Assembly: GCA_963693085.1 (NCBI GenBank) | Contig: OY856413.1 | Location: 465,491,379 to 465,555,378 of the forward strand | Direction of reading: 5' to 3' | Source: Alisma plantago-aquatica | Taxonomy: Eukaryota; Streptophyta; Magnoliopsida; Alismatales; Alismataceae | DNA length: 64,000 nt | In this document: in pieces, positions 13,515 through 24,602 of the stretch | How positions within the stretch are numbered: position 1 is the first letter of the stretch | Layout of the letters: every line of letters starts with the position of its first letter | The notes under the pieces: model-generated | What the model saw: the letters and a program-made list of their open reading frames with translations, nothing else | Told to the model about the DNA's origin: nothing | The model's database searches: none | Translations under genes and position numbers: made by a program

Positions 13515-13760
13515 CTAAAATTGAGATCTTTTATCAATTAACAATCCTTCATTGTGATCTTCGTGCACATATAAGTCATCATTAGCTTCAATATTTTGTG
13601 GAGTTGGCAACCCAACTGAGAATGGACTAGAGTCATCATACTTATCATAGTACTCTTCTTCATCTATATGATCTTCAATGAACTGTCTTTTACCATGAAG
13701 AACAACCGACCATTTATGATTTGCAGGATCATCGATATAGAACAGTCCCAAACCGGGGAC
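13515..13760 (-). pseudogene. C-terminal stub of TNP2 transposase (DUF4216-like)
   Basis: An open minus-strand frame encodes PGLGLFYIDDP, then a KWSVVLHGKRQF motif, an acidic stretch, and a stop at 13515. The FYxxDP...W.VVL pattern is typical of the DUF4216 domain that ends plant TNP2-type CACTA transposases. The rest of TNP2, including Transpos_assoc and Transposase_21, is absent. Upstream of the stub the sequence runs straight into the 449-bp repeat array, where the same frame meets a stop. It lies 124 bp upstream of the Transposase_24/Ulp1 start, the usual TNP2-then-second-gene order. Confidence 0.7.
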
Positions 13761-15628
13761 TATCCAAGATTTACTCCTAATGAGTCAATCTTGGACGGGT
13801 TTCTAGGACAACAAACACAATAATAGATATCGACAATGAAGCCGGACTCCATACAAACAGTATATAATTTTGTGATTGTTCATTCTAATTTATACCAATG
13901 TACAAGTAATATAAAGAACAATGATTGTTCACTTTCTAGGCCAACAAACACAGGTGATGTCAGTCTTATATATAATAAATGTGTACCACCTATCCCATCC
14001 TTGAACACCTAATCTCACTAGTAAGTGTATAATGTGTATTGGGTTTTCAAGAAAATTTCAGTAGCATTTCCCCGCTGTTCTCTAAGTACATATGTACTTA
14101 GAGAACAAACGGGGAAATGCTACCGAAATTTTCTCGAAAACCCAATACACATTATACACCTACATCCTAAGTGAGATTAGGTGTTCAAGAACAGTCCCAA
14201 ACCGGGGACTATCCAAGATTTACTCCTAATGAGTCAATCTTGGACGGGTTTCTAGGCCAACAAACACAATAATAGATATCTACAATGAAGTCGGACTCCA
14301 TACAAACAGTATATAATTTAGTGATTGTTCATTCTAATTTATACCAATGTACAAGTAATATAAAGAACAATGATTGTTCACTTTCTAGGCCAACAAACAC
14401 ATGTGATGTCATTCTTATATATAATAAATGTGTACCACCTATCCCATCCTTGAATACCTAATCTCACTAGTAAGTGTATAATGTGTATTGGGTTTTCAAG
14501 AAAATTTCGGCAGCATTTCCCCGTTGTTCTCTAAGTACATATGTACTTAGAGAACAAACGGGGAAATGCTACTGAAATTTTCTCGAAAACCCCATACACA
14601 TTATACACTTACATCCTAAGTGAGATTAGGTGTTCAAGAATAGTCCCAAACCGGGGACTATCCAAGATTTACTCCTAATGAGTCAATCTTGGACGGGTTT
14701 CTAGGCCAAAAAACACAATAATAGATATCTACAATGAAGTCAGACTCCATACAAACAGTATATAATTTAGTGATTGTTCATTCTAATTTATACCAATGTA
14801 CAAGTAATATAAAGAACAATGATAGTTCACTTTCTAGGCCAACAAACACATGTGATGTCATTCTTATATATAATAAATGTGTACCACCTATCCCATCCTT
14901 GAACACCTAATCTCACTAGTAAGTGTATAATGTGTATTGGGTTTTCAAGAAAATTTTGGCAGCATTTCCCCTCTGTTCTCTAAGTACATATGTACTTAGA
15001 GAACAAACGGGGAAATGCTACTGAAATTTTCTCGAAAACCCAATACACATTATACACTTACATCCTAAGTGAGATTAGGTGTTCAAGAACAGTCCCAAAC
15101 CGGGGACTATCCAAGATTTACTCCTAATGAGTCAATCTTGGACGGGTTTCTAGGCCAAAAAACACAATAATAGATATCTACAATGAAGCCGGACTCCATA
15201 CAAATAGTATATAATTTAGTGATTGTTCATTCTAATTTATACCAATGTACAAGTAATATAAAGAACAATGATTGTTCACTTTCTAGGCCAACAAACACAT
15301 GTGATGTCATTCTTATATATAATAAATGTGTACCACCTATCCCATCCTTGAACACCTAATCTCACTAGTAAGTGTATAATGTGTATTGGGTTTTCAAGAA
15401 AATTTCGGCAGCATTTCCCCGCTGTTCTCTAAGTACATATGTACTTAGAGAAAAAATGGGGAAATGCTACTGAAATTTTCTCGAAAACCCAATACACATT
15501 ATACACTTACATCCTAAGTGAGATTAGGTGTTCAAGAACAGTCCCAAACCGGGGACTATCCAAGATTTACTCCTAATGAGTCAATCTTGGACGGGTTTCT
15601 AGGCCAACAAACACAATAATAGATATGT
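13739..15628. repeat. 449-bp tandem array with internal hairpins
   Basis: The landmark 'agtcccaaaccggggac' starts at 13744, 14193, 14642, 15091 and 15540, giving an exact 449-bp period, four full units and a partial fifth. Units differ by only scattered substitutions, so amplification was recent. Each full unit holds an inverted repeat of about 190 bp with arms of about 90 bp, centred on GTACATATGTAC (about 14091, 14540, 14989 and 15438). CACTA-2 carries a single diverged copy at about 62930-63220. No open frame crosses the array. Confidence 0.93.
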
Positions 15629-15749
15629 ACATGTTAAGCTTTCATCACAATTGATGTTAAGGTTTCATCAATGTTAGTGTTTAATCAAATGAAATTAGGA
15701 TGCTAGAATGGACAAGTTTAAATCAAATTAGGGTTTAAATCAAATCGAA

Positions 15750-15809
15750 CACAGCCGTGGCTGTGTTGGCCTACCACGGCCGTGCTGGGAAGCACGGCCA
15801 TGGTAGGCC
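15750..15809. repeat. Two adjacent GC-rich palindromes
   Basis: CACAGCCGTGGCTGTG (15750-15765) is a near-perfect palindrome. It is followed by a stem-loop (15768-15809) with arms GGCCTACCACGGCCGTGCT and its near complement. Related CACGGCCGTG-type pieces also lie in the opposite subterminal region (about 9465-9575). They could be protein-binding sites or promoter elements of CACTA-1. Confidence 0.6.
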
Positions 15810-15918
15810 ATTCTTCTCAGTTCTCAGTGAAAGAAGTAGAACACTAACTAGCAGCAAGCAGAGCAGAGCAGAAGGCGGCAAGGAAGAAGACAAGCAAGAA
15901 GGTGCTACGGCTAATACC

Positions 15919-16140
15919 TTGTGAGCAGCGGAGGCAAGCAAGAAGACAACGTCGCAGTAGGGCGTGAGCAGGGAGGAAGGAGCAGGCGGTGGCAGCACAA
16001 GGAGGAAGGCGGCGGGCGGCGGCGGCGACGCAGAGCAGCAGCAGGGATCGTCGGTGGCGAGCGAGAAGCACCAGGCACCAGGCGGCGATTTTGGGAGAGC
16101 GGCGACGAGCAGCGCACATGCAGGAGAATCGATGAAAAAG
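15919..16140 (-). other. GC-rich leader exon candidate of CACTA-1
   Basis: A GC-rich, purine/CGG-rich stretch lies just inside the 5' subterminal repeats. On the minus strand it ends at a good donor (CACAAG followed by GTATTAGCC near 15918). CACTA-2 has a comparable GC-rich leader with a donor at 62055. Frames overlap on both strands here, as expected of biased composition, so I treat it as probable 5' UTR rather than protein-coding. Confidence 0.4.
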
Positions 16141-16184
16141 GAAGAAAGGGGGAAGAGTCGGGTGATTGGGCCTCTATTAAGTTG

Positions 16185-16600
16185 GTCAACGGTGTCGGTT
16201 ATCTAGGACAACCGACGCCTATTATCTTCATCGTCGGTTGATCGTAATAACCGACGTCCAATTAGACAATCTTTACCCTAAATTAATTGGCGGAAACTAT
16301 TATCAGCATCGGTTATCCAAGGATAACCGACACCGAAAGTGGAACTTTTTGCGCAAAATTTCATTTCACATAGGCGTCGGTGAATTGTTAAACAACCGAC
16401 GCTGTATGTGACCCATATTTTTTTCGCTCGAAAATTGGATTTCGCGGGCGCCTTTAGGCGTCGGTTGGTTACACTCAGCCGACGCTGAACACAAAGCGGT
16501 ACCCATGTCTGGCTGGTCTTCGACTATAGACGTCGGTTTGCATAAATAACCGACGCCGAATATTATAGGCGTGGGTTGGCCGAAATAACCGACGCCCAGA
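16185..16600. repeat. CACTA-1 5' subterminal repeats
   Basis: Repeated GTCGGTT/AACCGAC motifs in both orientations match those at 9112-9660, many arranged as short hairpins. They are placed as in other En/Spm elements, within about 450 bp of the terminal repeat. Confidence 0.75.
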
Positions 16601-19600
16601 AAAGCGACACTGAACGCTATTTCTGTAGTAGTGCTCTTTCTCTCCTAATATACATTTCTAGGGTTTCTGAGTTAAGAGGAGGAAGAAATGGATGTAGTTG
16701 TTACACTTTGATTGGATTTCTATAAATTCATAGTTTGATCTCCCTCCTTAGTTTCATATTCATGTTGAAAGTATAATTCTATGTGGATAAAATAATCTGA
16801 AACCTTGTTTGTATCTACATGCAATTGGGTATTGATTTGGAGAGATATTATGGAATAAAATTCTACTAATTTCAATAATTTTTCATTAAATTGAACTTGC
16901 TTAGTTCTTAATATATTGATGGACATTCCATAGGAAATTATATATATAGAGGGATATGCAGTTTCATGTGAATATTGACTACAAATCAACTCAATGCCTG
17001 ATATGATTGGGAATTGAATTGTCTTGTGTAAATGGGGACTAGGGTTTCCATGTGTTTGAATAGCTCTAATGAACCCCCGTGCGCCATGATGAGATTATTG
17101 AATGATATGATTCTTATGATGTCATGAACTAAGGATGAGTTCTTGAAAATCCTAGAAGATTAGTATTATGATGAGTATGAGTGATAAAGTTAGAACTTGT
17201 ATGTAATGTTTTAAATGTGATGAAATGATGAAGTGTAGGTATCAATATTTCAATTGAAGATGACAAGTCTTACTAATATGATCTAATCCTAATTCGTATA
17301 TTTTAGTATGACTTATAAAATGATGAGTAAACCCTCACATAAATGTTGGTCCTTTAATACAAGCTACATCATAATGAAGTGAGAAGAATGATTAGAGATT
17401 ATGATGTAAGAAGATGCAACCTAAACCATTATTTTAAGCTAAAGAGATTAGTATCATAAGAGACCTAGTGATCTTTGTTAATTATGAGAATGACTTTGGA
17501 AGTCAATGATATTGTACACCCAATTAGTTTCAAGAAAGGAGATGAATAAGAATAACTGAATGATGGTGAAAAGTTAAAAATGAAATTAATGATATGTGTA
17601 CAATGGAGTGTATAGTCTATATATTTTGAATACTTGTGTCTTGACCTAAATTGAATAAAAGATATTAAAAATAACATTATGAAGGATTTCAATGAGAGAG
17701 AGACTTTATAAATCAAGTAAATTTAGAATGATTTGTTTCTAGAAGAGTGATGATTAAGTGAAAGAAGTTTAAACTAATGAATATGCAATGAAGGGAAAAT
17801 GAACCAAATTAGTATAAGGATCTAAGAACCTAATCCTTACCATAAAATGTTGAGCTATGTGATGCTAATAAACAATGATCTCAAACAAGGGATTACATAA
17901 CGCATATGAATATAATTAAATTCAATTACAAGATAAGGCTCATGGATATGAATTTGTTTATTAGAATGTGCTTTTTGATTGTAATTGTCTATTGACACTT
18001 GTATTCTAAAAATGGCCTAATATGATGAATTTCAAATGAAATTGCACATGTGATGGACAATAATCCTAATTGTAGATTGGTAAATAGTAAATGATGAGTA
18101 TTAACTGTGTTATGCATGTTTATACTTGAGATTCATTCACATCTATAGAATGGAACGAAATATATATGTGATGCATGATGAACTTGCCCTGAGTGTGATG
18201 AATCACACAGGATGTCTATATGCTGATGTTGTTTCTAGTTCTAATGTCTTTGTGAATATTGAATGTGAAATATGATATGCAATGAACGTATGAGAAATAT
18301 TTTGAGATGGAATTAACATGCTTTTGTTACCTTTGAGAAATCCTAATAAGGGTAAATTCTCGATAATGAGATGATGTCTCAAGCTAAAATCAAACTGGTG
18401 ATGACTACTATGAGATGATTTGGAAATGTTAAGAATTATATGTGTTGCAAATTATAGATTGTTGTGCTTCTTATTTTAGTCATTGTCTTTCTTGTTAAGC
18501 CTAATCTATTTCATGTTATTCTAGTTACGTGAGAATACACACATATGATGCATGATATTTTGAATTATTTTAAGATGAGTAAAACACATTAATAACATGT
18601 AAAATGATGAAAAATAAAGTTAGGTGCCCTAAACACTGTGAGTTTCCCCTGAGGTCCACACTAGGGAAATAAAAAGGATCTCCTTGTAGTAATCAATGAA
18701 TTATAAGAGGGATTTTCGAAGTGTGGATCGAGAACTTAAAGGTTAGACTTAAAGGATAGACCACAAGGATACAGGAGTAAGTCATCTCGAGTGGTTTTGA
18801 CCTTAAATCCTTGATGTGAAAGTCTATGTCCATGAGGAATATACTCTGATGAAATGAAATATGTGAAATATGAAAATATGAGAAAGGTTGTGATATGTGA
18901 TATATTGTTTTGTCGGTTCCTATGTCATGTACTTGAGATGAGGACGTGAGCTGCTTTAGGCATCCCTGAGGTAGCTCTGTTGTTGATATTTTAGGGTGAC
19001 CTAATAAACTCTAAGATAGTGATAGTGAGTTGTTGACACTAGAATCATGTGTTGTGACTTCTAGTTGGTGAAGTACAAGGCAACTAGTTTAAGGGAAAAT
19101 GAATAAAAGATGACTAGTCTTGTAGAATATGATTTGATGTTGGTTACATTCTTTGTTTTTCTAGATAATAGTTTTCCATTGTTGATTATGTTTCTTGTTG
19201 TAGAAAATAATCATTAATTTATAGAGCTTACTTGTTTCATATACTATTTTGTCTTGTTGAAAAGTAGTAAATGTTGGATTTAAATCCACTTGAAATATGA
19301 TTTGGATAGCTTTTCATTTCATAGTATTTGTTTGGTAGACATGTCTTATGTACACGTCAGCTTCAGGACTACATGATGTTTTCCTAGTCTGGCAAGTGGG
19401 GTGTCACAAAGATGATGTTATTGTTATGTGTTGATTGAGAATGTTTAGATCATGACTTGTTCTTCATACTAAAGGATTGTTAATTTGAACTAAGAAGCAT
19501 CTACTTATTTGTTCATAGACATGATCTAAAAGTTGTTTTAAAATCAGATTTGGTCAAAGTGCTTATCTTCTTTGATTGATTATATTATTATTGTAAAATA

Positions 19601-19957
19601 AATTTGAATAGACTCTAGAACTATCTACTAGACTTTTCATTATCTGCAAGTTTGTTTTAAGTTTATTAAACTTAATTTGATGTTGATGCATGTATTCATC
19701 TTGAGTGAGAAGTATCCACTCACTGGGGCTCTATATGATTCTCATGAGTTTGTTTCAAATCTTTTTAGGTATAATGCTATCCAATGAATAGGTTGTGATA
19801 ATAATGATCTTATGATTAGAAAATTTTATCTTTAAATAAAAAGTTGCTAATTTAATATGGTGTATTTTCTAATTAGGGGTTAGTACAACATAAACCTCAG
19901 AATGTAATCTTGATAATCAATGTTTGGTTTGTTATTGAGACCGGGTCCCACCATATT

Positions 19958-19969
19958 TGGTATCAGAGC
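19958..19969 (+). other. Primer binding site of element A (tRNA-Met type)
   Basis: TGGTATCAGAGC lies 4 bp after the end of the 5' LTR (19953). It is the standard plant initiator tRNA-Met complement used to prime reverse transcription, and it fixes the LTR end and the plus orientation. Confidence 0.92.
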
Positions 19970-20039
19970 CTAATCTTCTAAGTAAGTACAAGAACATAGG
20001 ATGTGTTAAGGTTTTATTTTATCATTAGCTATAATATGG

Positions 20040-21420
20040 ATGTCTTTTACAACTATGAGTGTAAGAAGAGGAGATCATACCTTATACCTAACTCTTGGTA
20101 TGAGTGGAGCCCAGGTTGCACTGAAAAGACATATAGAAAATGAACCTCATCCTCCACTCCTTCATCATTTAAGGCAGGCTCAGTTCATGGTGTCGAGCTA
20201 TACCTAATGTGGAAGAAGTAGTGAAGTATCAACAACATCCTTATTCTCCTACTCAACAATTTTCACCTAGAATTGTAGAAATGACACATGGTTTGACAAC
20301 TACAATTACTCAAATAGTAGGGGGTTCTAGGGCATTTTCACCACAATCAGAACTTGTTAGAGAATTGGGTAGATCATATGAATAGCTAACAAATATTGGA
20401 GCTTATGACTTGATTGGTAGTTTAGAACCAGATGAAGCTGATATATAGTTATTCGGGATAGAAAAGGTTTTTCAGTTAGCACATGTTGCAGAAGATCAAA
20501 AGGTGGAACATGTTGTCTACTTTTTAAAAGGCAGTGTTGGCTGCTAGTGGGGGCTAGAGAATATGCAAGGAGTTGGAAACAACATGATGTGGAATGATTT
20601 TGGGAGACATTTTGAGTCATAGTATTATCTTGAGACATATGTGTATGACAGGACAAAGCAATTGCAGATGTTGAAGCAAGGCAACATTAAGGTGATTGAA
20701 TATGAGTTCATGTTCTTAGACCTTCTCAGATTTTCCCTTCAGCTCGATGTGACTTATGAGGACAATATTAGAAGGTTTGAATGTGGGTTAAATCCATCCA
20801 TGATAGAGAGGGTGGCTATCAAGGATACTAAATCTAATTTTCATTCCTTTTTAGATGCATCAAGAAGAGTCAAAAGAGCTAGTCAAGTTAAAAGGAAAGA
20901 TGAGGGGGGAAAGAGAGTGGGCACTGAGATGTTTAAATAAAGTTCTGGCAGTTAGCAAAGGTCTGGTAAACCGCCACCATTTATAAGGTAACCATATTTA
21001 TTTATTACATCACTAAAACGATGGAAAGATCGAGATAGAGGTCGAGGAAATTATAGGTCATGGTAGGGATACCAACCTCAAAGAACCATTAGCAATGAAT
21101 CTTCCAAAGTCATGAGTCATCAAGAGCCTGAATCATTATGCTTCAACACTACAACAATGCACAACTTGTGGACATATGCATTTGTAGGAAACTTGGGCAT
21201 TATGACAAAGAGTTCTCACAAGGTGGACAACTAAAAAAATCAGGACAAAGGCCAAGGTGTCAGTACCATCAAACCCATCCGTCATAATTGTAGCACTTGA
21301 GGTACATTTTCTCATGTAGGATCCAATACATAAGGATCAGCATCATAGAGTGGAATTAGTAGAGGAAAAGGAAAAGCACCCACGACTAGTCGATCATATT
21401 CTATAATAAGCAAGAAGGAG
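20040..21420 (+). pseudogene. Decayed gag of element A
   Basis: Frame fragments resemble Ty3 Gag. The clearest, 20641-20940, contains LKQGNIKVIEYEFMFLDLLRF and RRFECGLNPSM, matching the Retrotrans_gag pattern. Near 21195-21235 a CCHC zinc-knuckle remnant reads RKLGHYDKEFS with the last Cys lost. Stops and frame breaks separate the pieces. Confidence 0.8.
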
Positions 21421-21479
21421 TGGTGTATCAAAGAGTAGTGATATGCCATATGCAATTACTTAAAAATGTAATTACTCCC

Positions 21480-21900
21480 TAGTCCATTCAAATTAATCTC
21501 AATGCTACTCATTATTTTGTGACTAGGGTTGTGATAACCAGAAGTAAGATGTTAGCAGTTTATTTATCTTATAATATTGTTATAGAAACCCCTTATTAGA
21601 ACTTATGTATATCGCTAAAATATGCCCAAATTGTGTTTAATCTGACGAAACTCATAGCATTCAAATGGATTTGTTGCCACTTAGAATGCATGGATTTAAT
21701 ATAATCCTGGCTTAGAACTATTTGGAGTAGTATGAAGCAAGAAAAGATTTCTTTATAAAACATGTGGAGTTTCTTGACGGTGATAGAATATGGACTTTTG
21801 TTGAGGATAGAAGAATCCTACCTAAATGTATGGTTTTGGTGATGAATGTGGAGAATACAATGAGAAAGGGATGCCAAGGATATCTAACACATGTGTTAGA
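21480..21900 (+). pseudogene. Decayed aspartic protease region of element A
   Basis: A broken frame around 21660-21830 reads a DLLPLRMHGFNIIL-type segment followed by a cysteine/valine-rich run ending in FVEDR. This resembles the end of the Ty3 protease domain (FDVILGMDWL). The active-site DSG is not recognisable, and stops interrupt the frame. Confidence 0.6.
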
Positions 21901-21939
21901 TTCTCGTGTTTAGAATCATAGTTTATTAGATGTACATAT

Positions 21940-22560
21940 AGTTTAGGAGTTTTTTGATGTGTTTCCTGTATAATTTTTAGGATTAATAGTGCCTAGGGAG
22001 GTTGATTTTGATATCAACCTAGAGCATGGAACAATACCAATATCTTTACCACTTTATCGTATGGAACCAATATAACATAGAGATCTTAAGACACAACTTC
22101 AAGAGTTTCTAGATAGATATTTTTTACAACCAAGTACATTATGTTAGGGAGCATCAATTCAATTTGTGAAAAAATAATATGGCACAATGATATTATGCAT
22201 TGATTAAAGATAGTTGAATAAGATTAATATCAAGAATAGGTACCCCTTACCAGTGATTGATGACATGTTTGATAAGCTCACATGAGATACTATATTTTCT
22301 ATGATAGGTGTGAGATCAATTTATCATCAGTTAAGGATTGAGCCCGAGGATGTGCCCAATTCAGCTTTTCACAAAACATTTGGACACCATGAGTTTTTGA
22401 CTATGTCATTTGGACTATTTAATGTTCCAACAATGTTTATAGATTTAATAAATAGAGTGTCCAAGCAATTCTTAGATCATTTTGTTCTTGTGGTCATGCA
22501 TGATATTTTTATATACCCTAACAATCTTGAGGAACATCAGTTTTAATGTTATAGCTATGT
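21940..22560 (+). pseudogene. Decayed reverse transcriptase of element A
   Basis: Ty3 RT blocks are readable with stops between them: PREVDFDINLEHGT, KNRYPLPVIDDMFDKL, SIYHQLRIEPEDVP, SAFHKTFGHHEFLTMSFGL, and the catalytic block as VVMHDIFIY. In active Ty3 RT this block is (V/I)xxDDIL(I/V)Y, so the first catalytic Asp is His here. The longest open piece is 22301-22546. Confidence 0.9.
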
Positions 22561-22659
22561 AAACAAGGAAAGAGACACATTCAGTGTTGATAGAACAATG
22601 TGAATACACTTTTATGTTATGAAGAAAAGATTGACTACAACACCAATTTGTCATTACAT

Positions 22660-23110
22660 GACAATGGTAAAGGATTCATTGTGTTTTGTAATGCATAAAG
22701 GAAGGGGTTGGGATGTGTGGTTATGAAGGAATAAAAGGTAATTGCATATGCTTCTAGATAGTTGAAGAAGCATGAAGAGAATTATCCAAATCATGACTTA
22801 GAGTTAGGTGTAGATGTGTTAGCCTCAAAGTATTGGTGATATTATCTCTATGGAGAACCATATCAAGTATTTATAGATTATAAGAGCCTTAAGTATATCA
22901 ATACTCAAAAGGATATGAACTTGAGACAACATAGGTGAATTGAGTAAATTAAATATTTTAAGTGCACTATTGGTTATCATCATGGCAAGTCAAATTTGAT
23001 GGCAGACACATCAAGCCATATATTATCTTCTTCTTTCATAGTTGGGATGTTTCATCTTGCATGTAAAAGAAGAGATATGTTTTTAGATCTTAGAGAGACG
23101 AATACTCAAT
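22660..23110 (+). pseudogene. Decayed RNase H of element A
   Basis: Broken frames preserve the plant Ty3 RNase H order: a KKHEENYPNHDLELG-like run (about 22765-22810), YYLYGEPYQVFIDYKSLKYI (22840-22900), then a QKDMNLRQ piece and the GYHHGKSNLMADTSSH-like end (22970-23015). Confidence 0.85.
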
Positions 23111-23389
23111 TGAGTACAACACGTGGGGGAGTGATTTTTGCATAGTTAGAAATTACGTAGACTCTAGAAAAAAATATTTTACAACAACATGGTATACATT
23201 TTGATATTCAAAGGATCAAGCATGATATGCAAGAAGCAATGGGTGAAGGATTTTATTTCTCAAACAACAACATTTTTCCATTTATAAGAAGGTGATGTGT
23301 ATGAAAGTGAGACAAACCAAGCAAGATAGTTGTACATGAGGCATACAATTCTATGTATATATGCATCGAGGAAGTACTAAGATGTAACA

Positions 23390-24130
23390 CAATTTAAAAG
23401 AGTTGTATTAGTAGCTAGGGATGAAAATGGATGTCGTTGAATTTGTGGCATGTTGTGGGGTGTGTCAACAAGTAAAGGCTATTCATAAGAAACAAACAGG
23501 GATACCACAACCCTTACCTATAGTAGAATGTAAATAGGACCACATTATAATGGAACTAATAGTAGGACTACCACATACGTCAAGAGGTTTTGTCTCTTTA
23601 TGGGTTATCGTTGATAGTTTGAGCAAGTTGTCTCATTTTGTGCCAGTTCAAACTACCTATGCAGTGGATTGCCTAGCATATATTTACATGGATAAGAGAG
23701 TGATACTTCATGGAGTTTCTTTGACAATAGTATTATATCCATGAACAAAATTTACATCTAGTTTTAGGATAAGCTACATGATTCTATGGGGATGAATTAT
23801 AATTTTAGTATAGATTTTCACCTATATATTGATGGATAGACAAAGATCAATTCAAACATTAGAAAACATGATTAGAGCACATGTTTTATAGTTTCCAGGC
23901 AGTTAGGATGTACATGTAAGCTTAATAGAGTATGTCTACAATGACGATATCCAGTCTAGTTTAGGGATGCTACCATACAAAGTATTATATGTCAAGAAGT
24001 GTAGATTGCCAATATATTTGTACACAGTAGATGAAAAATAACTGATGGGTCATGTGATAGTTTAACAAACTAAAAAAATGATTGAGGTGACCAGAAAATA
24101 GTTAGAGGTTGCAAAATACCAATAGAAAAG
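23390..24130 (+). pseudogene. Decayed integrase of element A
   Basis: The frame at 23550-23744 contains MELIVGLPHTSRGF, WVIVDSLSKLSHFVPV and KRVILHGV. This matches the Ty3 integrase core, where MDFVVGLPRT...VIVDRLTKSAHF is usual. The preceding zinc-binding region and later core are present only as fragments broken by stops. Confidence 0.9.
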
Positions 24131-24269
24131 TTATGCTGTAAAAAGGCACAAGGCTTTGGAGTTCAAAGTTTAAGATGAATTGTTCTTCTAGGTTTCTCTA
24201 TGGAAGGATGTTCTTAGGTTTTAGAAGAAGGATACATTGGCACCTAGATATATAGGCCCTTATCCTATT

Positions 24270-24602
24270 ACAAACAGATAGGTAAGGTTTCCTATAAATT
24301 GAAGTTACCACCACACCTACAATAACAACATGATGTGTTACATGTTTTGATGCTAAGGAAGTTTATCCTAAAAATAATTCAAGTTCTACAAGATACACTT
24401 AGCATATGATGTCATATATGAAGAGGGACCCATCCAAATTATAAATAAAAAAAGTTTTGAAAGCTTAGGAATAATGAAATACCTATGGTCAGCTTTGGAA
24501 ACACTACAATATTGAAGATGAGACATATGAACTTGACAACAAGAAGGATAATCCTAAGATATTTTGTGTTTTGAGGACAAAACCTTTTAGGGGGAGAGGA
24601 TT
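24270..24602 (+). pseudogene. C-terminal chromodomain-like tail and polypurine tract of element A
   Basis: A broken frame reads KLPPHLQQHDVLHVLMLRKF, then an EEGPIQIINKK-like run and an ETYELDN-like run. This resembles the integrase C-terminus followed by a chromodomain in plant chromoviruses. The region ends in TTTTAGGGGGAGAGG (24587-24601), a good polypurine tract directly before the 3' LTR. Confidence 0.7.

Larger units (their letters stand above)
9091..16636 (-). mobile_element. CACTA-1, complete En/Spm-type DNA transposon
   Basis: The element spans 9094-16633 (7,540 bp). Its 14-bp terminal inverted repeats are perfect (CACTACTACAGAAA at 9094-9107, complement at 16620-16633), with near-identity for a few more bases. 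The 3-bp target duplication CTC sits at 9091-9093 and 16634-16636. Both subterminal regions are full of GGCGTCGGTT/AACCGACGCC motifs. Its genes read on the minus strand, so 16633 is the 5' end. In order it has a GC-rich leader, a 449-bp hairpin array, a TNP2 stub, and the Transposase_24/Ulp1 gene. TNP2 is mostly missing, so the element should not be autonomous. Confidence 0.93.
7976..19408 (+). repeat. LTR of a second Ty3-like element, interrupted by CACTA-1
   Basis: It starts TATAACAACTGATTTTTAG (probably TG mutated to TA) immediately after a purine-rich tract (7961-7975) and ends GGGGTGTCACA. This is the usual start and end style of large plant Ty3 LTRs. The CACTA insertion at 9094-16633 splits it. 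The five bases on either side (GAATC and AAGAT) do not match, so it is probably a 3' LTR of a truncated element rather than a clean solo LTR. Confidence 0.45.
6930..19803 (+). mobile_element. Composite block: 3' end of a Ty3 element with its LTR, carrying CACTA-1
   Basis: This block interrupts the 5' LTR of A between about 6929 and 19804. At 7940-7975 the sequence 'gatttctagacgaaaccctaaaaggaagggagaatc' type run looks like the usual end of a Ty3 pol frame plus polypurine tract, and an LTR-like sequence begins at 7976. That LTR appears to end GGGGTGTCACA at 19408. Without CACTA-1 it would be about 3.9 kb. An ATGAT pair (6925-6929 and 19804-19808) could be the duplication for the whole block, but the ends are not a clean TG...CA. 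The origin of 6930-7900 and 19409-19803 is unresolved. Confidence 0.45.
995..19953 (+). repeat. 5' LTR of element A, split by insertions
   Basis: The sequence from 995 (TGTAAAGACC) aligns in order with the 3' LTR from 24603. Shared landmarks are the 'aagatgttgagtg'-type stretch, the 'agaggtggaagtgagat' stretch, and the end 'ataatcaatgtttggtttgtta' (19915 region and 27319 region). The blocks are about 995-3307, 6610-6929 and 19804-19953. Without insertions this LTR would be about 2.8 kb, matching the 3' copy. Confidence 0.8.

Noticed and set aside
13744..15628. CRISPR-like array or centromeric satellite
   Set aside because: The units are 449 bp long with no spacer structure, and only about four copies occur inside a transposon, so it is neither.
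15771..16241. Several overlapping frames rich in Arg/Ala/Ser
   Set aside because: They occur in all frames of a GC-rich, low-complexity leader. Composition explains them better than coding.
6925..19808. ATGAT as the exact duplication of the composite block
   Set aside because: The pair is in the right place, but the inner ends are not TG...CA and a short AT-rich 5-mer is likely by chance. Kept only as a possibility.
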